A stretch of 64,000 nt of DNA from Chalciporus piperatus (taxonomy: Eukaryota; Basidiomycota; Agaricomycetes; Boletales; Boletaceae). How positions within the stretch are numbered: position 1 is the stretch's first letter; every line of letters starts with the position of its first letter. The stretch is from the NCBI GenBank assembly GCA_038093975.1, contig JBBPTG010000074.1:1-64000 (forward strand). The letters run 5' to 3'. Positions 35,691 through 48,100 of the stretch are shown one piece after another. The position numbers and the translations under genes are program-made. The notes under the pieces were generated by a model, which saw only the letters and a list, made by a program, of their open reading frames with translations, ran no database searches and was not told where the DNA came from.

Positions 35691-36219
35691 ATGGTCCGTT
35701 TGATCACTCACAATCTACTGGCCTGTCATGCCAAGGGATGCACCACCAATAACTTCCCATTGACACTAAAAGACGTCCAGATCGAACTACACGAAGCAGA
35801 ATTCAATCCAGATTTCGTCAGGAACATCCTTCCGAGGCTCGAATGGCGTGCACTCGTCGACGCAGCAAAACTGGCAAGTTTTCTCTTCTATCGTCACGAC
35901 ATGATCCTAAACTAGTCGATAGGTTGGAGACACGTCTTTACCACCGGAGCAGCCAGAAATGATGGATGACGATCTATTACAAAAGCTACATCACGTTCTT
36001 CTCGAGGTGCAAAAATTCATCTTGGTCCTCCTGTGGCGCCCTGACAATCGTTACAGATTCATGTCATCGAAGGTGCTATGATATGTCCGAATTGCAGCCA
36101 TTCCTACCCGATCTCCAACGGGATTCCCAACATGGTGAGCTTCCCGCTACCTGCCCCGCGATCTGCACAACCATAATTTCTGTCGTATATAGCTTCTAGC
36201 GGAACATGAAATCGGTTAA
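35691..36219 (+). CDS. TRM112: TRM112, methyltransferase activator subunit
   Basis: Four exons (35691-35873, 35923-36006, 36057-36134, 36193-36219) give 123 residues. The start MVRLITHNLLACHAKGC, the middle NPDFVRNILPRLEWRALVDAA and the end MICPNCSHSYPISNGIPNM with LLAEHEIG are diagnostic. The Cys pair in the N-terminus (ACHAKGC) and CPNC form the zinc knuckle. TRM112 activates several methyltransferases that act on tRNA, rRNA and release factor eRF1. The first intron is of GC-AG type (CTG-GCAAGT ... GATAG); the others are GT-AG. Confidence 0.95.
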
Positions 36220-36930
36220 GTGTACTCATCGAGCCGAGATTTATCCTACACAACCCGAGAATCGATTTGTATCCCTTGGGCTCAAAACCTGTCCAACCAG
36301 TACACTATGTGCTATTAGTTGTCAGACACGCACCTCCCAGTGCGCATGAACATGGCCTCCCTTCAGAAAAGAGCATCTGACGGTGACGCGGTGTGAATGG
36401 AATAGCCAGGTAAGGCTACAGGTGAGTCGATGTAAATCATATGTGTGGAGTTTACGACACTGGTTCAAACAAGAAGAAAATATAGATTGAAAGATGCGGT
36501 TGGCCGGTCAGCAGCCGAGTGTGTGATACCAAACCAGTCGGTCTCTCGCGAGTCGCAATGGTACTGGGCGCCCGACACCGGGTGGCATTGATGTTTGAGC
36601 CAAACGTCGCCCAGTTCATAACTGCATTGAAGTACATACACGCGACGAATCGATGACTGTGGCCCATGCAAACTGTCTCTCATGAAAAGTCCCAAGTTAA
36701 GATGTTTCTACGTGAAGGCATGGACATTCTTCCGGTCTGTGAGCATCAGTGAATTCCAGGAGATTAGGCTCTGAGCCAACTCTGAGCTGGAATGTAGGTC
36801 AGTGTTTGTTCGTGTTGATACGCCGTTTAATACAGCCGTGAGGTGTTATTAGCCCCTGACCAAGTACTGCCACCATCCCCGCAGTCGTCAACTCTTATCA
36901 ACTCACATCACATCGAAAACCGTGAAGAAC
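36220..36930. other. Intergenic region, no gene seen
   Basis: About 700 bp without a supported gene. A short direct repeat (GGCTCTGAGCCAACTCTGAGC) lies at about 36767-36787. Confidence 0.4.
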
Positions 36931-37851
36931 ATGATGATTATTCCTCCTGAAGACTCTCCTAAGTCTTCTGATTTGAAGATGACATTCCGTTCTGAGGACA
37001 TTGATCATGATGACCAGGTTCGTTTTCACCGAATGATATTCGTGGATGGTTAATTACTTTAATCTTGCTGATAGCCCCCACCATCATATACCTCTAGAAT
37101 TGATCCCTCAGAACCGAGTGCAGGTGTTCCTTCTCCACCTGTCACTTTCAAGACCAAACCTACCAATCACCTCGCGATTGCACACGAGCACGCTTCCATC
37201 AAGGGAGAATTCGTCATAGATCCATCCCTACAGTTTCCGTCCTCCCTGTTACCTCCTTTGAGGGATGGTAAAACGGAAGCGGACCGGAAGAATCTCTGCC
37301 TCAGTTCCAGATTCGGTGCCATTTATGCTGACATTTGGCTCCTGCGAGGAGGAGGCCTGAGAGACACCGGACTTGGGCAGCATAGGCCGTGCCGTACGAC
37401 GATCGACCTTACCTCCGATCATGGGACCATAAACGCCCAACTGGTATGTCGTTTTATCGTGCATTCTTTCACAATTTCATACAACTTGACTATCAATTGA
37501 TTCTAGCGGTGCCTCGACGGTGCTGCACCATTTGTGATGTCTGCCTGTGCTCTGCACGGCTCCGTCAAGATTACACTGCCTCGTTCCTTCCGGGGGTTGC
37601 TATCACTGTCGACACGTCACGGGAGTGTCCGTCTTACGGATACAGTGATGCGGAACGCTACGCAATTGGGCCAGGTGGATGATACCAGGCGTTACTTTGT
37701 CGGTGATCTTCAGTCTTTTGGAGGTGGTGAATGGAGTGGGGATGAAGTAGTGATCACAGCAACACATGGACGCATCCGCATCGAGTATGTAGACGAAGCA
37801 TTGGAAGATCAACGTAAAGGAGGTTTATTCAGCCGGTTGTTTGGAAGATGA
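36931..37851 (+). CDS. DUF7330-type protein
   Basis: Three exons (36931-37017, 37075-37443, 37507-37851) give 266 residues. A Pro/Ser-rich N-terminus precedes the domain, which begins ASIKGEFVIDPSLQFPSSLLP. The domain continues as repeated beta-strand pairs of the type TTIDLTSDHGTINAQL, ALHGSVKITLPRSFRGLLSL and GDEVVITATHGRIRIEY. The HGS/HGT/HGR strand-turn pattern is the mark of this family, which is widespread and of unknown function in Agaricomycetes. No signal peptide or membrane segment is seen. Confidence 0.75.
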
Positions 37852-38128
37852 TACCTTTGTGTTGTAGGACTCTATGGATGCGGATACCTAGTTTTAATAC
37901 CCGGATTTCACGTATCAACTTGAACTTTTTGGAAAGTTCCCATCCCCCGGGCCCATGTTTCAGAAGACCGGTTCCATTAAGAACTCAGTTGGTTCAGCAT
38001 TATATGGACCCGATCAGAAACTAGCTATCCTCAGACTCGGAATCCGCCCGACATCCCCAAACGTCACGCGTCCATCATCTTCCAGTTGCGCACAGGGGAC
38101 ATCGCTCTAAACAAACACCTATATATTA

Positions 38129-38374
38129 TTGCCTAGTATACATGCCATCCTGCATATCCAAAGCCGACAATGTCCCAATTGCCCGCGCAGCGACGAAACC
38201 GTACTACATTTCATCTTGGAATGCCCCGCATATTCCACCGCACGTCATTCACTCAGACGCGAACATGGACGGAAGGCCACCGACATCCAATACCTGCTCA
38301 GCGACGCCAACTGCCTCGAAGCCACCCTTAACTTTGTACATCCACACGACCAAATGTTTCAAAAAATTGCATGA
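38129..38374 (+). mobile_element. Tail of a non-LTR retrotransposon (LINE) open frame
   Basis: The open frame carries QCPNCPRSDETVLHFILECP, the C-x2-C...H...C finger found at the C-terminus of many fungal LINE ORF2 proteins, after the RNase H region. No reverse transcriptase lies upstream, so it is a 5'-truncated relic, as is usual for LINE insertions. An A-rich segment (AACAAAAACAAAGA) lies at about 38614-38627. The gap 37852-38128 holds nothing recognised. Confidence 0.65.
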
Positions 38375-38641
38375 TGGCCTGACCCCCACGCCGAGCCTTC
38401 GACCAACGCCCACGCCCACAACGAGAACCAGTCAGTCCACCTACTAGCCTCCCCTGTTACTTAGGATGCCACTGAAATGACGTAGATCTTCATATAACCT
38501 GAACACGAACACATGGCTACTTAGTACAAAGTGTGTAATTTCTACCAAGGGGTTGTGCCCCACGTGCTGCTGCCGAGTTTGCGCGACAAGGCCAGGACAA
38601 TAAACGAGGTTGATAACAAAAACAAAGACTCCGCTCGACGC

Positions 38642-38667
38642 CTGGAAGTGTGTGTATACACTTCCAG
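38642..38667. repeat. 10-bp-stem hairpin next to a gene 3' end
   Basis: CTGGAAGTGT, a 6-nt loop, then ACACTTCCAG: a perfect 10-bp inverted repeat, 9 bp past the stop of the minus-strand gene ending at 38676. It could mark a 3'-end structure or a footprint of the LINE insertion. Confidence 0.5.
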
Positions 38668-38675
38668 ACTTTGTA

Positions 38676-39906
38676 TTAGAAGCTCTTGAATACTCCTTCG
38701 TCTTCGCCTTCGTGTCCTTCGTGCATATTCACAGAAGCTTGACCGTGGACTACGATTGCTTTGGAATCGAGATGGGCTCCCGTTGCCAGCGTTTTCCAGT
38801 ATTCAAGGCTGACATCTCCACGACCAGACCATGCTTTCACCGAGACTTTGCCATTTTCTCCAGCGAGTAATGATTCCGACTCGACGTTGCTGTGAGAGGC
38901 ATCAGCATTTTAGTATCAAGATGTTGGTTAGAGCAGACCCTTTGTGTGCTCTCAAACGCAGCTTTGTTCGGGATCCTTCAATATTCGAAAGAACAACATT
39001 CAGTCTAATGTTCCCGTCCTTCGTTTCAAGTTCCAATTTTTTTGAAAGCCTTGAAGCGACCCATAATGCTCCCTTTCCCCAACTCAAGCGATCCTTTTGA
39101 AAGAGCAATAGACTAGTGACCACGAAGAATTAGCCCACGTACATCGTGAAGAACGATGTACTTACGCCCACTTGAACAGATCCTTCGTCCAAGGAAGTTA
39201 AATTGAAATCGTCAAACCTTATTTGCCTCGCCATGTTTTGGATCCGATAATTGAAATTCCTACTTGCCATGCTTAGCTTCTTTATGTGGGTTGGACTGGA
39301 ATAGTATAAATCCCCCGGCAAGGTGAATGTAATATTGAAATATAGCTTGGCTTGAATGTTAGTCTATGATCGGTCCTCAGTCAACTGGCAGGGACAGTCG
39401 GAACAGGGACTGACAATGATCCGGATCCCATGACAGTTTTTACCCCGACGGACCCGGTGGACCTTCGCGTCAACGAGGTCCTGGTCTTCGCTGTACGCCA
39501 CACATACGTCCACCCCGACTCTTTCCATGTCACCACCTGGCCTGAGGACAACCTCCCCACGTTGATGCGAGCGAGTCGAGTCGAGATAAAGTTCTCGAAG
39601 GAAAAGGAAGGGTGAAAAAAGCCTCGGCACTCTTGAGAAGCCCATGAGCCCAACCGGGGTTGGAGCGATGATACGACCAGTGCTCATGGCCCGTGATGGA
39701 CTTGATTTCATTGCGCCGGTGTATTGCAAACATTTTGATTCCAATTTCTGCCTTGATGCCTGTGGATGCGAAAACAAGACAGCTCGGTCAACGCCTCACA
39801 CTGAAAGACGTAACCTATACCTTTGTGAGTCGGTATATCGATAGTGTGAGTACCTAGAATTGAGATAGAGGGGACGCAACGGGGCCTGAGGGTTGGAAGC
39901 AGACAT
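38676..39906 (-). CDS. DUF7330-like protein, possible homopolymer frameshift, N-terminus uncertain
   Basis: Supported exons are about 39590-39415, 39363-39166, 39112-38939 and 38889-38676, with GT-AG introns of 51, 53 and 49 nt. The encoded strands (GVDVCVAYSEDQDLVDAKV, LELETKDGNIRLNVVL, GENGKVSVKAWSGRGDVSLEY) follow the same strand-turn pattern as the DUF7330 gene at 36931. Within exon 39112-38939 the frame that fits the upstream splice (GSIALSKGSLELGKGSIMG) changes to the frame of LELETKDGNIR across an A7 run (plus-strand T run 39037-39043). A one-base indel there would explain it. The start at 39906 (MSASNPQAPLRP) and the first intron are guesses. Confidence 0.5.
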
Positions 39907-40567
39907 TTATACGGTATTGTACTATTGTTTGTGTGGTTCAGGCGGTGGCGATATGTCAACAGATTGGCCCCAGCTGCACCAACACTGCACCGTTGCCTGA
40001 AGATAGATATATACAATGGAACAATGCTGAACACGCCACATACGTTTTCAGAGATACAGCATGATTGCGGCATTGTTTGCGATCACTACACATGCATCGG
40101 CGGCGACCTCTGCTCGACTCCCGACGACTCCAGAGACTTGAGCGTTTCCAGAAGAGCAGCAGGACACAAAGCGAAGATCGTGGGAACGGAGATCGGGGAT
40201 GTGGGTTTTGTCAAGAGAGCCCAGCTGTGAATCTCCCGGGGCCATTGACCGAGCGCCTTTTGATATCTCTGTATTGAAGATAGATATTTCCACTCACGGA
40301 ATAAGCCTTGACCAACGAATCGAGTTGGCTGGACGAGCGCCACTTCATTTCATGGAGAGTATTCTGCGGTGACATTAGTATGCTGCCAACACCCCGAAGT
40401 TGGCCTGAGCATACCCCCCTCAGTTCCTCCGTTACCCAGACAAATTGATCAGCGCGGAGTCCGCTGTTAGTTACCAGGACCTACAGAAGCACTTGTTAAA
40501 AATGCACCCTCTAGAGGACTTTACCGATCCTGCTCCAACGGTAATCGACTTTATATACCCTGAGCAA
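39907..40567. other. No supported gene
   Basis: Open frames exist on both strands but carry no recognisable motif. A TATATAA-like word near 40552 could serve either flank. Confidence 0.35.
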
Positions 40568-41000
40568 TCAGTCCGTGTACGTTGTAGCAAATGAGACAGT
40601 TACCTGGGGCGAATCTCTCCATCTGAACTTAAGCTTAGGTACTGGAATGAGAGTTTTTCCTCCTTCGAATTCATAGTTGAATTCGCCAGCTGAGATCGTC
40701 AATTTGTGGAGATTTAATGCACCAGGCGGCCTGGCAATAGCTGGGAAGTTGTGAGAAATTTCGAAGAATAGTGGCAATGCAAGAAGGCCCCGTAGCCTGG
40801 TATGGTGAAAGTCGCTCCCACCACCACTGACTAGCACTGGGTATCCGTGGGCAGCTAACAACGAGTCTTCGATTAGTGTCACTGTTGGCACGTCCGAAAC
40901 AAGATGACAATGATCACTCGGAAGAACGGCATAAACCCTAACCCGAGACTGGGGTTCGTGTGGGAAAGCAAACGTGTCCTTCCAAAAGGAGGAAGCCAAA
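40568..41000 (-). CDS. Hypothetical open frame (exon limits unknown)
   Basis: A minus-strand frame of good composition runs from about 41000 to 40568 (segments such as RVRVYAVLPSDHCHLVSD, RGLLALPLFFEISHNFPAI and LHKLTISAGEFNYEFEGG). Towards its 5' end the open frame continues into the divergent DnaJ gene. A GTAACT donor after RDSPQ suggests the printed stop lies in an intron. I do not recognise the family. Confidence 0.3.
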
Positions 41001-41095
41001 GTTGAACTTGACCTTGAAATTGACGTTGCACTGGTATTCAGGTGGTCCAGGACAACCTCTCCTCCTTCTCTGAGTCCACGTCTACCATTCACAGG

Positions 41096-42964
41096 ATGCG
41101 GCTGCCTACACTTGCCGGCCTTCTGTTGCTGGTTTCCCCAGTCCTCGCTGAACCGTCTGGTTCGATCGCTCATCCAAGTCTCCAACCACTCATCGCTCGT
41201 GGAGATGCTCTTCTATCTGCAGGCCAGTTCAGTGATGCAGCCAGAACTTACACCGACGCCATCTCGATGTCGCCTGCCGATTACCTCCTATTCTACAAAC
41301 GTGCTACCGCATATTTCTCGCTCAGCAGACATTCCAACGCTTTGGATGACTTCTCCAAAGTTCTCGACCTCACTTCTGGCGAATTTGACAAAGCAATCAT
41401 GATGATGGCAAAGATATACACAAAAGAGGGAAACTTTGCTCAAGCCAAGGATGCTCTCGATACCTACGCGTCGAAGGTCTCTGGTAGTCCTGACGTTGAC
41501 GAATTAATGGTAGACATTAGAGAAGCTCAAGCTGCTGCGAAGAAGGCGAGCAATGCTAAACGTGCACAACTCTGGACGGTTTGCTCGGAGGCTGCGACAC
41601 AGGCTCTGAGAGTTGCTAGTCACAGCACCGAGGTTCGTCAGATTCGTGCAGACTGTAGTCTTGCCGGAGGTGACCCTCAAGGCGCCGTCGTAGATCTGAG
41701 GTGAGTGCTTGCTACCTACCCGCCAGTATCGCCTTCACTGATGGTCGACTACATTGCAGCCGGCTTTCATATCTCACCCAGCCAACTACGTCGTCTCTCA
41801 TGCGAATATTTCGACTAGCCTATTTCCTCCTCCCCCCATCTCAATCTACTTCGTCACACACATCACATCTATCCCCCCTCAAACAATGTCTACACCTCGA
41901 CCCAGACTCACCTGCTTGCAAACCTGCTCACAGACTGGTCAAGTCCCTCGGCAAGAGTTTCGCCAAACTTGACAAGTTGATTCAGGATAACGATTGGCTG
42001 GGTGTCGTCAAACACGTTGCTGGTCCGTCGAAAGAGTTTCCTGGTGACGGCTTGGCATCGAGTTTCGAGGAAGCCCTCGACGAACACGGTTCGCCTGCGT
42101 TGTGGGGCTCATCCTCCGCTGTCCCCATTCCAGACCCTCGACTTTCGAGCCCTCGGCGCGCACATCTACTACGGTCAATGTGTCGGGCATACATCAAACT
42201 CAATTTGCCAAAGAAGGGCGAGGTGTGGTGCGACGCGCTCTTGGCGATGTCGGAAGATGCCCTCAGGGGCGCGAGCGAAATGATGTCCGAGGGGAGTGCA
42301 GAGGTAGACGGTTGGGTCGGCAAAGCTGAGGTGTTGCTCATTCGGGAGGAATGGGATAATGCTGTCAGAGCCTTCGAGAGAGCAGCAGAAGGTAGTGGGC
42401 GGAGTGATCGTGATGTAAGCTTCACATCGGGTTCTTGGGTGCAAAGATTATTCACGCTACTTCTCATTCTAGGTGCTCAGTCGACTGCAAAAAGCGCAAC
42501 GACTGCTGAAACAGTCTAAGCAAAAGGACTATTACAAAGTCTTGGGTGTAGCACGGGATGCTGACAGCAAGACAATCAAGAAAGCCTTGTAAGCAAATCT
42601 CGCCCTCCTTTTGACCCGAGAACCGGTATTCATGAGCTATTTTAGTCGCAAGGCTGCCATGACCGCTCATCCGGACAAGGGTGGATCTGAAGCAAAGATG
42701 GCCACCGTGAACGAAGCCTATGAAGTCCTTAGCAATCCTGGTGAGCTTCCTGATTGACGATCGACTGATTCCATGAAAATTTATCATTATTTTGCAGAAC
42801 TTCGTCAACGCTTCGATAACGGTGACGATCCCAACGACCCGAACTCCCAAGGTGGCAACCCATTCGCTGGTTTCCAAGGTGGCTTCCCTGGTGGCTTTGG
42901 TGGCGGCGGTCACCAGTTCTTCCAATCTGGCGGACGGGGCGGATTCTCGTTCAAGTTTGGTTGA
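41096..42964 (+). CDS. ER-type TPR plus J-domain co-chaperone (DNAJC3/P58IPK-like)
   Basis: Five exons (41096-41700, 41760-42414, 42473-42588, 42646-42740, 42798-42964) join in frame. The signal peptide MRLPTLAGLLLLVSPVLA is followed by TPR helices from residue 30 (GDALLSAGQFSDAARTYTDA onward), through LKQCLHLDPDSPACKPAHRL. Near the C-terminus lies a J domain, KDYYKVLGVARDADSKTIKK, with the HPD tripeptide in MTAHPDKGG. A Gly/Phe-rich tail (GFQGGFPGGFGGGG) ends the protein. Without a KDEL-like end, retention would rely on partners. DNAJC3-type proteins bind unfolded clients in the ER lumen and stimulate BiP through HPD; this role is family knowledge. Confidence 0.92.
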
Positions 42965-43504
42965 CACTAGTTTTGACGAGCGGGATTCCGACGTTTGACA
43001 CGATTCCTTGCATGAGCTGGAAGCATCACGACTATGGACTAAAGCGACTACAACCTATGTATAATCATACCCTTACTACCCGATCCAATTGTGACACTCG
43101 GGCACATCCATGATTCGCACTATGGCTAGCAGGGTGGTGGAGTGGCATTGAAGCTAGTAGTAAGACTCGGAGCAGCGCGCGCCGCCAGACTTGGAACTGA
43201 ATGTATTCTACCCATCCCCACTCTCCGAATTAAAGGGGAGTCATCCTGGGACCTGCAGGTCTATAGGATACGCAATTAAAAGCTCCAAAGATACTGCGAC
43301 ATGGCAAAACCATCTGCTAGTAGGGCTACAGCTACGTCACAGTACTATGGACGTGGATTATCGCCTATCAACAAGTTCGCATCGAATAAATGATACTCGG
43401 GCTGCGAAGGGCACTGGTTCATACACGAATATGTCCGTTAGATGCCCAAGAATAAAGCGACGCGGAAATGACGATATGATGATCTGGCCCCCACTCGAGT
43501 CCCA
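42965..43504. other. No gene seen
   Basis: 3' flank of the chaperone, then sequence leading into a chitinase fragment. No domain is seen. Confidence 0.4.
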
Positions 43505-43625
43505 CCCAAGATCAAGGCATGTCAAAATAAGGGAAAAGCCATCACGATCTCTCTTGGTGGAGCGACTTGCGCCCCAAACCTTAAGGAGGATGCCAAGGCA
43601 GGGAAGGCGTCCGCACAATTAGTTT
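43505..43625 (+). pseudogene. GH18 chitinase relic A (exon 5 fragment)
   Basis: About 40 codons match the exon-5 core of the neighbouring chitinases: the Cys-Gln segment, then GKAITISLGGATCAPNL. The sequence loses similarity before the WDLFLGG segment. It has no upstream or downstream exons in order. The next chitinase piece, from 43966, is on the opposite strand. Confidence 0.7.
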
Positions 43626-43965
43626 GCCAGTGGGATCCATCCCGCCCTCACGGGCTTTGGTTCAGGAGGTATCCGAGGTCCACAAATCCGCATGATTTAT
43701 GGTAATGTTCAACCATTCTTGTTTTTGCTTGTCGAACATGACTCTGTGTTGACCGTATTATCTCCTAGTAGGGCTGGACATGAGATCTATGTAGATTAGG
43801 GGTCTCAGGCCATTCATTCGTTGCCTCATACAGAAAATACGAACGACATAAGTTGTCACGCATTCATTATTATGTGCCATACCTTTGTGCAGCCTATACG
43901 ATCAGGAGAATGCAAAGGAAAGTAACCATTCCACCAGGACCGAGCCAATTCGCGCTGTCCACGAA

Positions 43966-44222
43966 TCACTGACCCGTGAGCGCTTTCTTCGCCGCGACAT
44001 CATATCGACTGTTGGCTGCGGTGTACTCGGTCAGCATTGTTCAAGCATTCCGACCGAATCAAACACCTACCATATGCTTCAGACATTTCCCACAGCATTG
44101 CACCTCCAAAAGAGCTGTATTTGTCCTTGGTTCCTTGAGGATGGTGGCCAGTTTTGAGGCGTCGACGTAGCCGGAGCTCGTAGCGGTGGACGATGCTGCA
44201 GCACCCATGTACACCCTCACCT
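43966..44222 (-). pseudogene. GH18 chitinase relic B (last two exons, inverted)
   Basis: The minus strand matches the 3' end of chitinase 1 (15954-16210) base by base, with few changes. It includes the last intron with its GTAGGT donor, the SSFGGAMLWEMSEAYG-type segment and the same TGA stop. The match continues into the 3' flank (43868-43965 against 15880-15953). It is a truncated, inverted segmental copy. Confidence 0.75.
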
Positions 44223-45068
44223 GACTCGCATTGCAAGCTGGGAGACGTTGCTCGAAACTCCGAGTCTGTTTTTCCTTGTGGCGTCCTTGCAGAGATACTT
44301 ACTCGGTCTAAGTAGAAGTCATGTCGCCGCCGATCCAGCGATACTTCAAGCCTACTTCGTAGGTATTGGAATCTCGCCTTTCCAAGTCGATGATAGTCGA
44401 ATTGAGTTCGCCGAACAATTCAACCGCGGGAGGACAACCCGGGGGTCATAATCCCGACTCTATCTGCTCGGCGACTCAAAGCTTGAAGCTTGAAGCCTTA
44501 GTGACTAGCGCCACAGGCGACCTCAAGTTCCTCCCACAGCTCTGGGATACGTCCTCTCTTCGGTCATCTCATCTCGCAAATCGTTGTTGACATTCAAATA
44601 TGGTGGCAGGCATAAATTCATGCCTACAGCTGCCTGCCACACACGTTCGTTAGCTGACAAACCAGCATTGATCCACTTGACCCCAAGGGCGAAGTTGATA
44701 CTGCCACGGCAATGCAACTAGTAGGGTATTTGCATGTTTCGCCAAACCGGCCGAGATTCTGTCAAGTTCCTTCCAGGGGGGTGAAAATGATGGAAAAATG
44801 AGGTTGGTGAACTATGTGACGAGCATACACTAAATTCGCACTAGATTATCCTACTCTGGTGACAGGTTGACTATCATTCTCCAGAGCTCCAAAGATGTTG
44901 AGGCCGCCCATTCCTAAGATTTCGTTTTCCTCGATACAGAGTGAGCTCCGCCGATGCAACCCTGTCGATCGAGTTGTCAGAATGATCATGACTGATCTAG
45001 ACGTTTAGATATCACGTCTAGGAAAACATTTCAGGAAGCAGCACTTCCTTGCTTCCTCGATGGGCGCA
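44223..45068. other. No gene seen; promoter side of chitinase 2
   Basis: No supported gene in about 850 bp. Confidence 0.4.
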
Positions 45069-45075
45069 TATAAAA
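45069..45075 (+). promoter_or_regulatory. TATA box of chitinase 2
   Basis: TATAAAA lies 67 bp before the ATG at 45142. Confidence 0.6.
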
Positions 45076-45141
45076 CCCGACAGCGAGACGTCGCAAAAGT
45101 TCCTCAGGCTGACCTTCATTGTCTGCTATTCTACTCAGGCT

Positions 45142-48100
45142 ATGCCTCATAGTTCCGTCATCACTATGTCTCGTTCACTGCGAGCCCCGGCAAAGATGCT
45201 CTTGGTGCCCCTCCTCAGTTGCCTCCCATCCCTGCTCAAGGTCGGGGCCTTTGATCTTACTGCAAATACGAATGTAAGTTGCTGGTCTATTCCACATCAA
45301 CACACGCTAACACACCGTTCTAGCTGGCCGTGTAAGTCGATGCACTTCCTCCACGAAGTGGCACGTCCGACAGCATCATCTAGATATTGGGGTCAGAACT
45401 CGCACGGCAGCCCTCACCCAAACGATACCGCCAATTGGCAAAAGCCTCTTGCGGATTACTGCCAAGTGGGTTGACAATACTATGAATTTACTTTTCACTG
45501 AGGGTTCACTCGAAACGGGTGGCAGGATACAACTGCCGACATGATTCCGATAGCATCTCTCGATCAATTCTACAATGTTGGCGGTCTTCCGTCCATCAAC
45601 CCTGCCGTAAGTTTTCTGTTCAGACGGGAAGGACATCGGAGCTTCCTGTAATGTATCACAGACACGCAACATCTCCAACGATGTGTTCCCCGGGACGGCC
45701 CTCGCGAATTTTTCTTTCCTCGCGGGTGACATCCAGACCTGCCAGTCTGCAGGGAAAGCTGTAACCCTCTCGATCGGCGGCGCGAATGGCGGTCCGTCTT
45801 TTGCGAACGACACTCAAGGCACCGCATTTGCGCATACCGTTTGGGACAACTTCCTCGGTGGGTCTAGCGCCACTCGTCCATTTGGGAACGCGGTTTTGGA
45901 TGGGTGAGCGATTCGGTTGAGCGACTGCGTCGTTTGGTGTGGCTAATGCTAGTAAGGATCGATATGGGTATCCAGGGGGGGGACCAGAACGGGTCCGCTG
46001 CATTCCTCACGACTCTCCGTGACCTGATGGGTGGTGACAACAAACCGTACGTAATATGTTGTTCAACAATAGTTTTTGCTCATCATTCAACATCCGCAAG
46101 ATACTACATCACCACGGGTAAGAGTACATGGGATTGAGTGGGTTCAGATGCTTATGGACAACCCCTTTAGCTGCACAGTGCGCCTACCCCGACAGCAACA
46201 ATGGTTCTACTCTCAATGCCTTCCCGTTCGATGCTGTCTTCGTCGATTTCGGTATGTTGTCCAATGTCGAGTGATATCACGATCATTGAAGCGCACTGGT
46301 CTTATAGACAATAGCTCTTGTGGACTGGATCACTATGATACAACCGTAAGTGTCTTTCAATCTTCTAGCCCACATGTTTATCGTCAACCAGGATTGGAAC
46401 TTCGGTGTCTGGTATCCATCTCCTCCCTCTATCACCCTCTAAATATCTTATCCATCAATCAGGGATAATTGGGCCAAGACTAATTCACCTAATCCGAACG
46501 TCAAAGTGTACATTGGTGCGCCAGCGTCTTCCAGTTCAGCTCTCCCCGGCTATGTCAATGCCTCGACCCTTGCCACGATCATTGCGCAGACGATGGGCGC
46601 GTACACATCCTTCGGCGGTGTGGCCTTATGGGACGCGTCACAAGCATATAGTTCGTGCTTTCCTAAACATGATGGGAAGTTCAATTGCTAATTGAATATC
46701 GCAATAGCCAATAACCGCTATGATGTTGCGGTAAAGAATGCTCTTACCAACGCCTCCGTTACCACCACCATGATCCGTTCACCAAGCTTGTTGAAGAGGG
46801 ATGTTTCCTGCGACGGAATTTTACAGTGGCAAATGAATGTCACCGTACGTTATTCCCCGTCATAATCCCTCGACATGCAATCCGTCTGACATCATACTTG
46901 CCCCCGCGCCACTAGTACACCATCGATCAGCAGGTAACCTACAAGTGCGTCCGAGCCGCTACCATCGCGCCTCACGCTGTTGCATGACTTCTTCTATTTC
47001 AGCGGCCAGCTCTGGACGGCAAGTTCCTCGTCGTACAACGATGTTCCTGGTGGTAGGTTTACATCTTCCCCTATACATCTGTCTCGCGATGATTGACCCG
47101 ACTGAATGCAGGTGCTGAGGGTATTTGGGCTAATTATGGGCTCTGCACTGAACCTGGAAGCACCGCGACAAGCGCCGCGCCGACCAGCACTCCGACCTCG
47201 TGTGCTGAAATCCTAACATGGCAACCAAACGTCGCTGTACGTCCTTATTTCCTCTCATACTCTCGTGACATCCGCTTCAGCTGATACCCTCCCCCCAGTA
47301 CACGGGCGGACAGCAAGTGTCTTACAAGTTTGTCCAAATTCAGACATTTCGTGACATGGACTGATGCGATTCCATCCAGTGGCCAAATCTGGGTAGCAAA
47401 GTACTGGTCGTACAATGACGTCCCAGGCGGTGTGTCTGCCTTCAAATCTTCTGGCACGGAAAGTTGAGCTGCTGAATACAGGTACTGCTGGTGTTTGGAC
47501 TAACTTGGGATCCTGCACGGCTTCTTCGCTCACCTGCGTCGGAGTCTTAGCGTGGCAGTCGAACAACGCTGTACGCCACTCTTTGCTCCATTTGTCGCGC
47601 AAGGTACTTAGCTAACACACCGTACTATCGCTTCGTCAGTACACGGGGGGTCAACAGGTCACCTACAAGTACGTTCAACTCATATTACCGTATCACAGAC
47701 TGCTTACTGACGAGAATGTTTCCTTTCAGCGGCGACCTCTGGACTGCAAGTTGGTGGACATGGGGCGACGTTCCAGGTGGTGAGTTTGTAGTTAAACCAC
47801 ATAGCGCTTGCGGACACTGAAGAACGGAATGCAGGCACTGCTGGTGATTGGATCGACAATGGTCCCTGCACGACCTCCTCCGCAACGGGTGCTCCAGCTT
47901 CAACGACGTCGTCCACGACAAGCTCATCCACAGCGCCGTCCCCCACTGACACCACGAACACCACGAACACGTCAGCGACTTCATCCACGGACACTTCGAG
48001 CACCGCGAGTGCCACAAGCGCCACGAATACCACGACCACATCAAGGACTTCCACACCAACACTCTTACCCAGGATAGACCACCCGGTCACTCTCGTTGCT

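Noticed and set aside
41701..42519. Serine-rich insertion in the DNAJC3-like protein as a missed intron
   Set aside because: The segment LSPLKQCLHLDPDSPACK fits the family directly after it, and the frame is continuous from 41760 to 42414.
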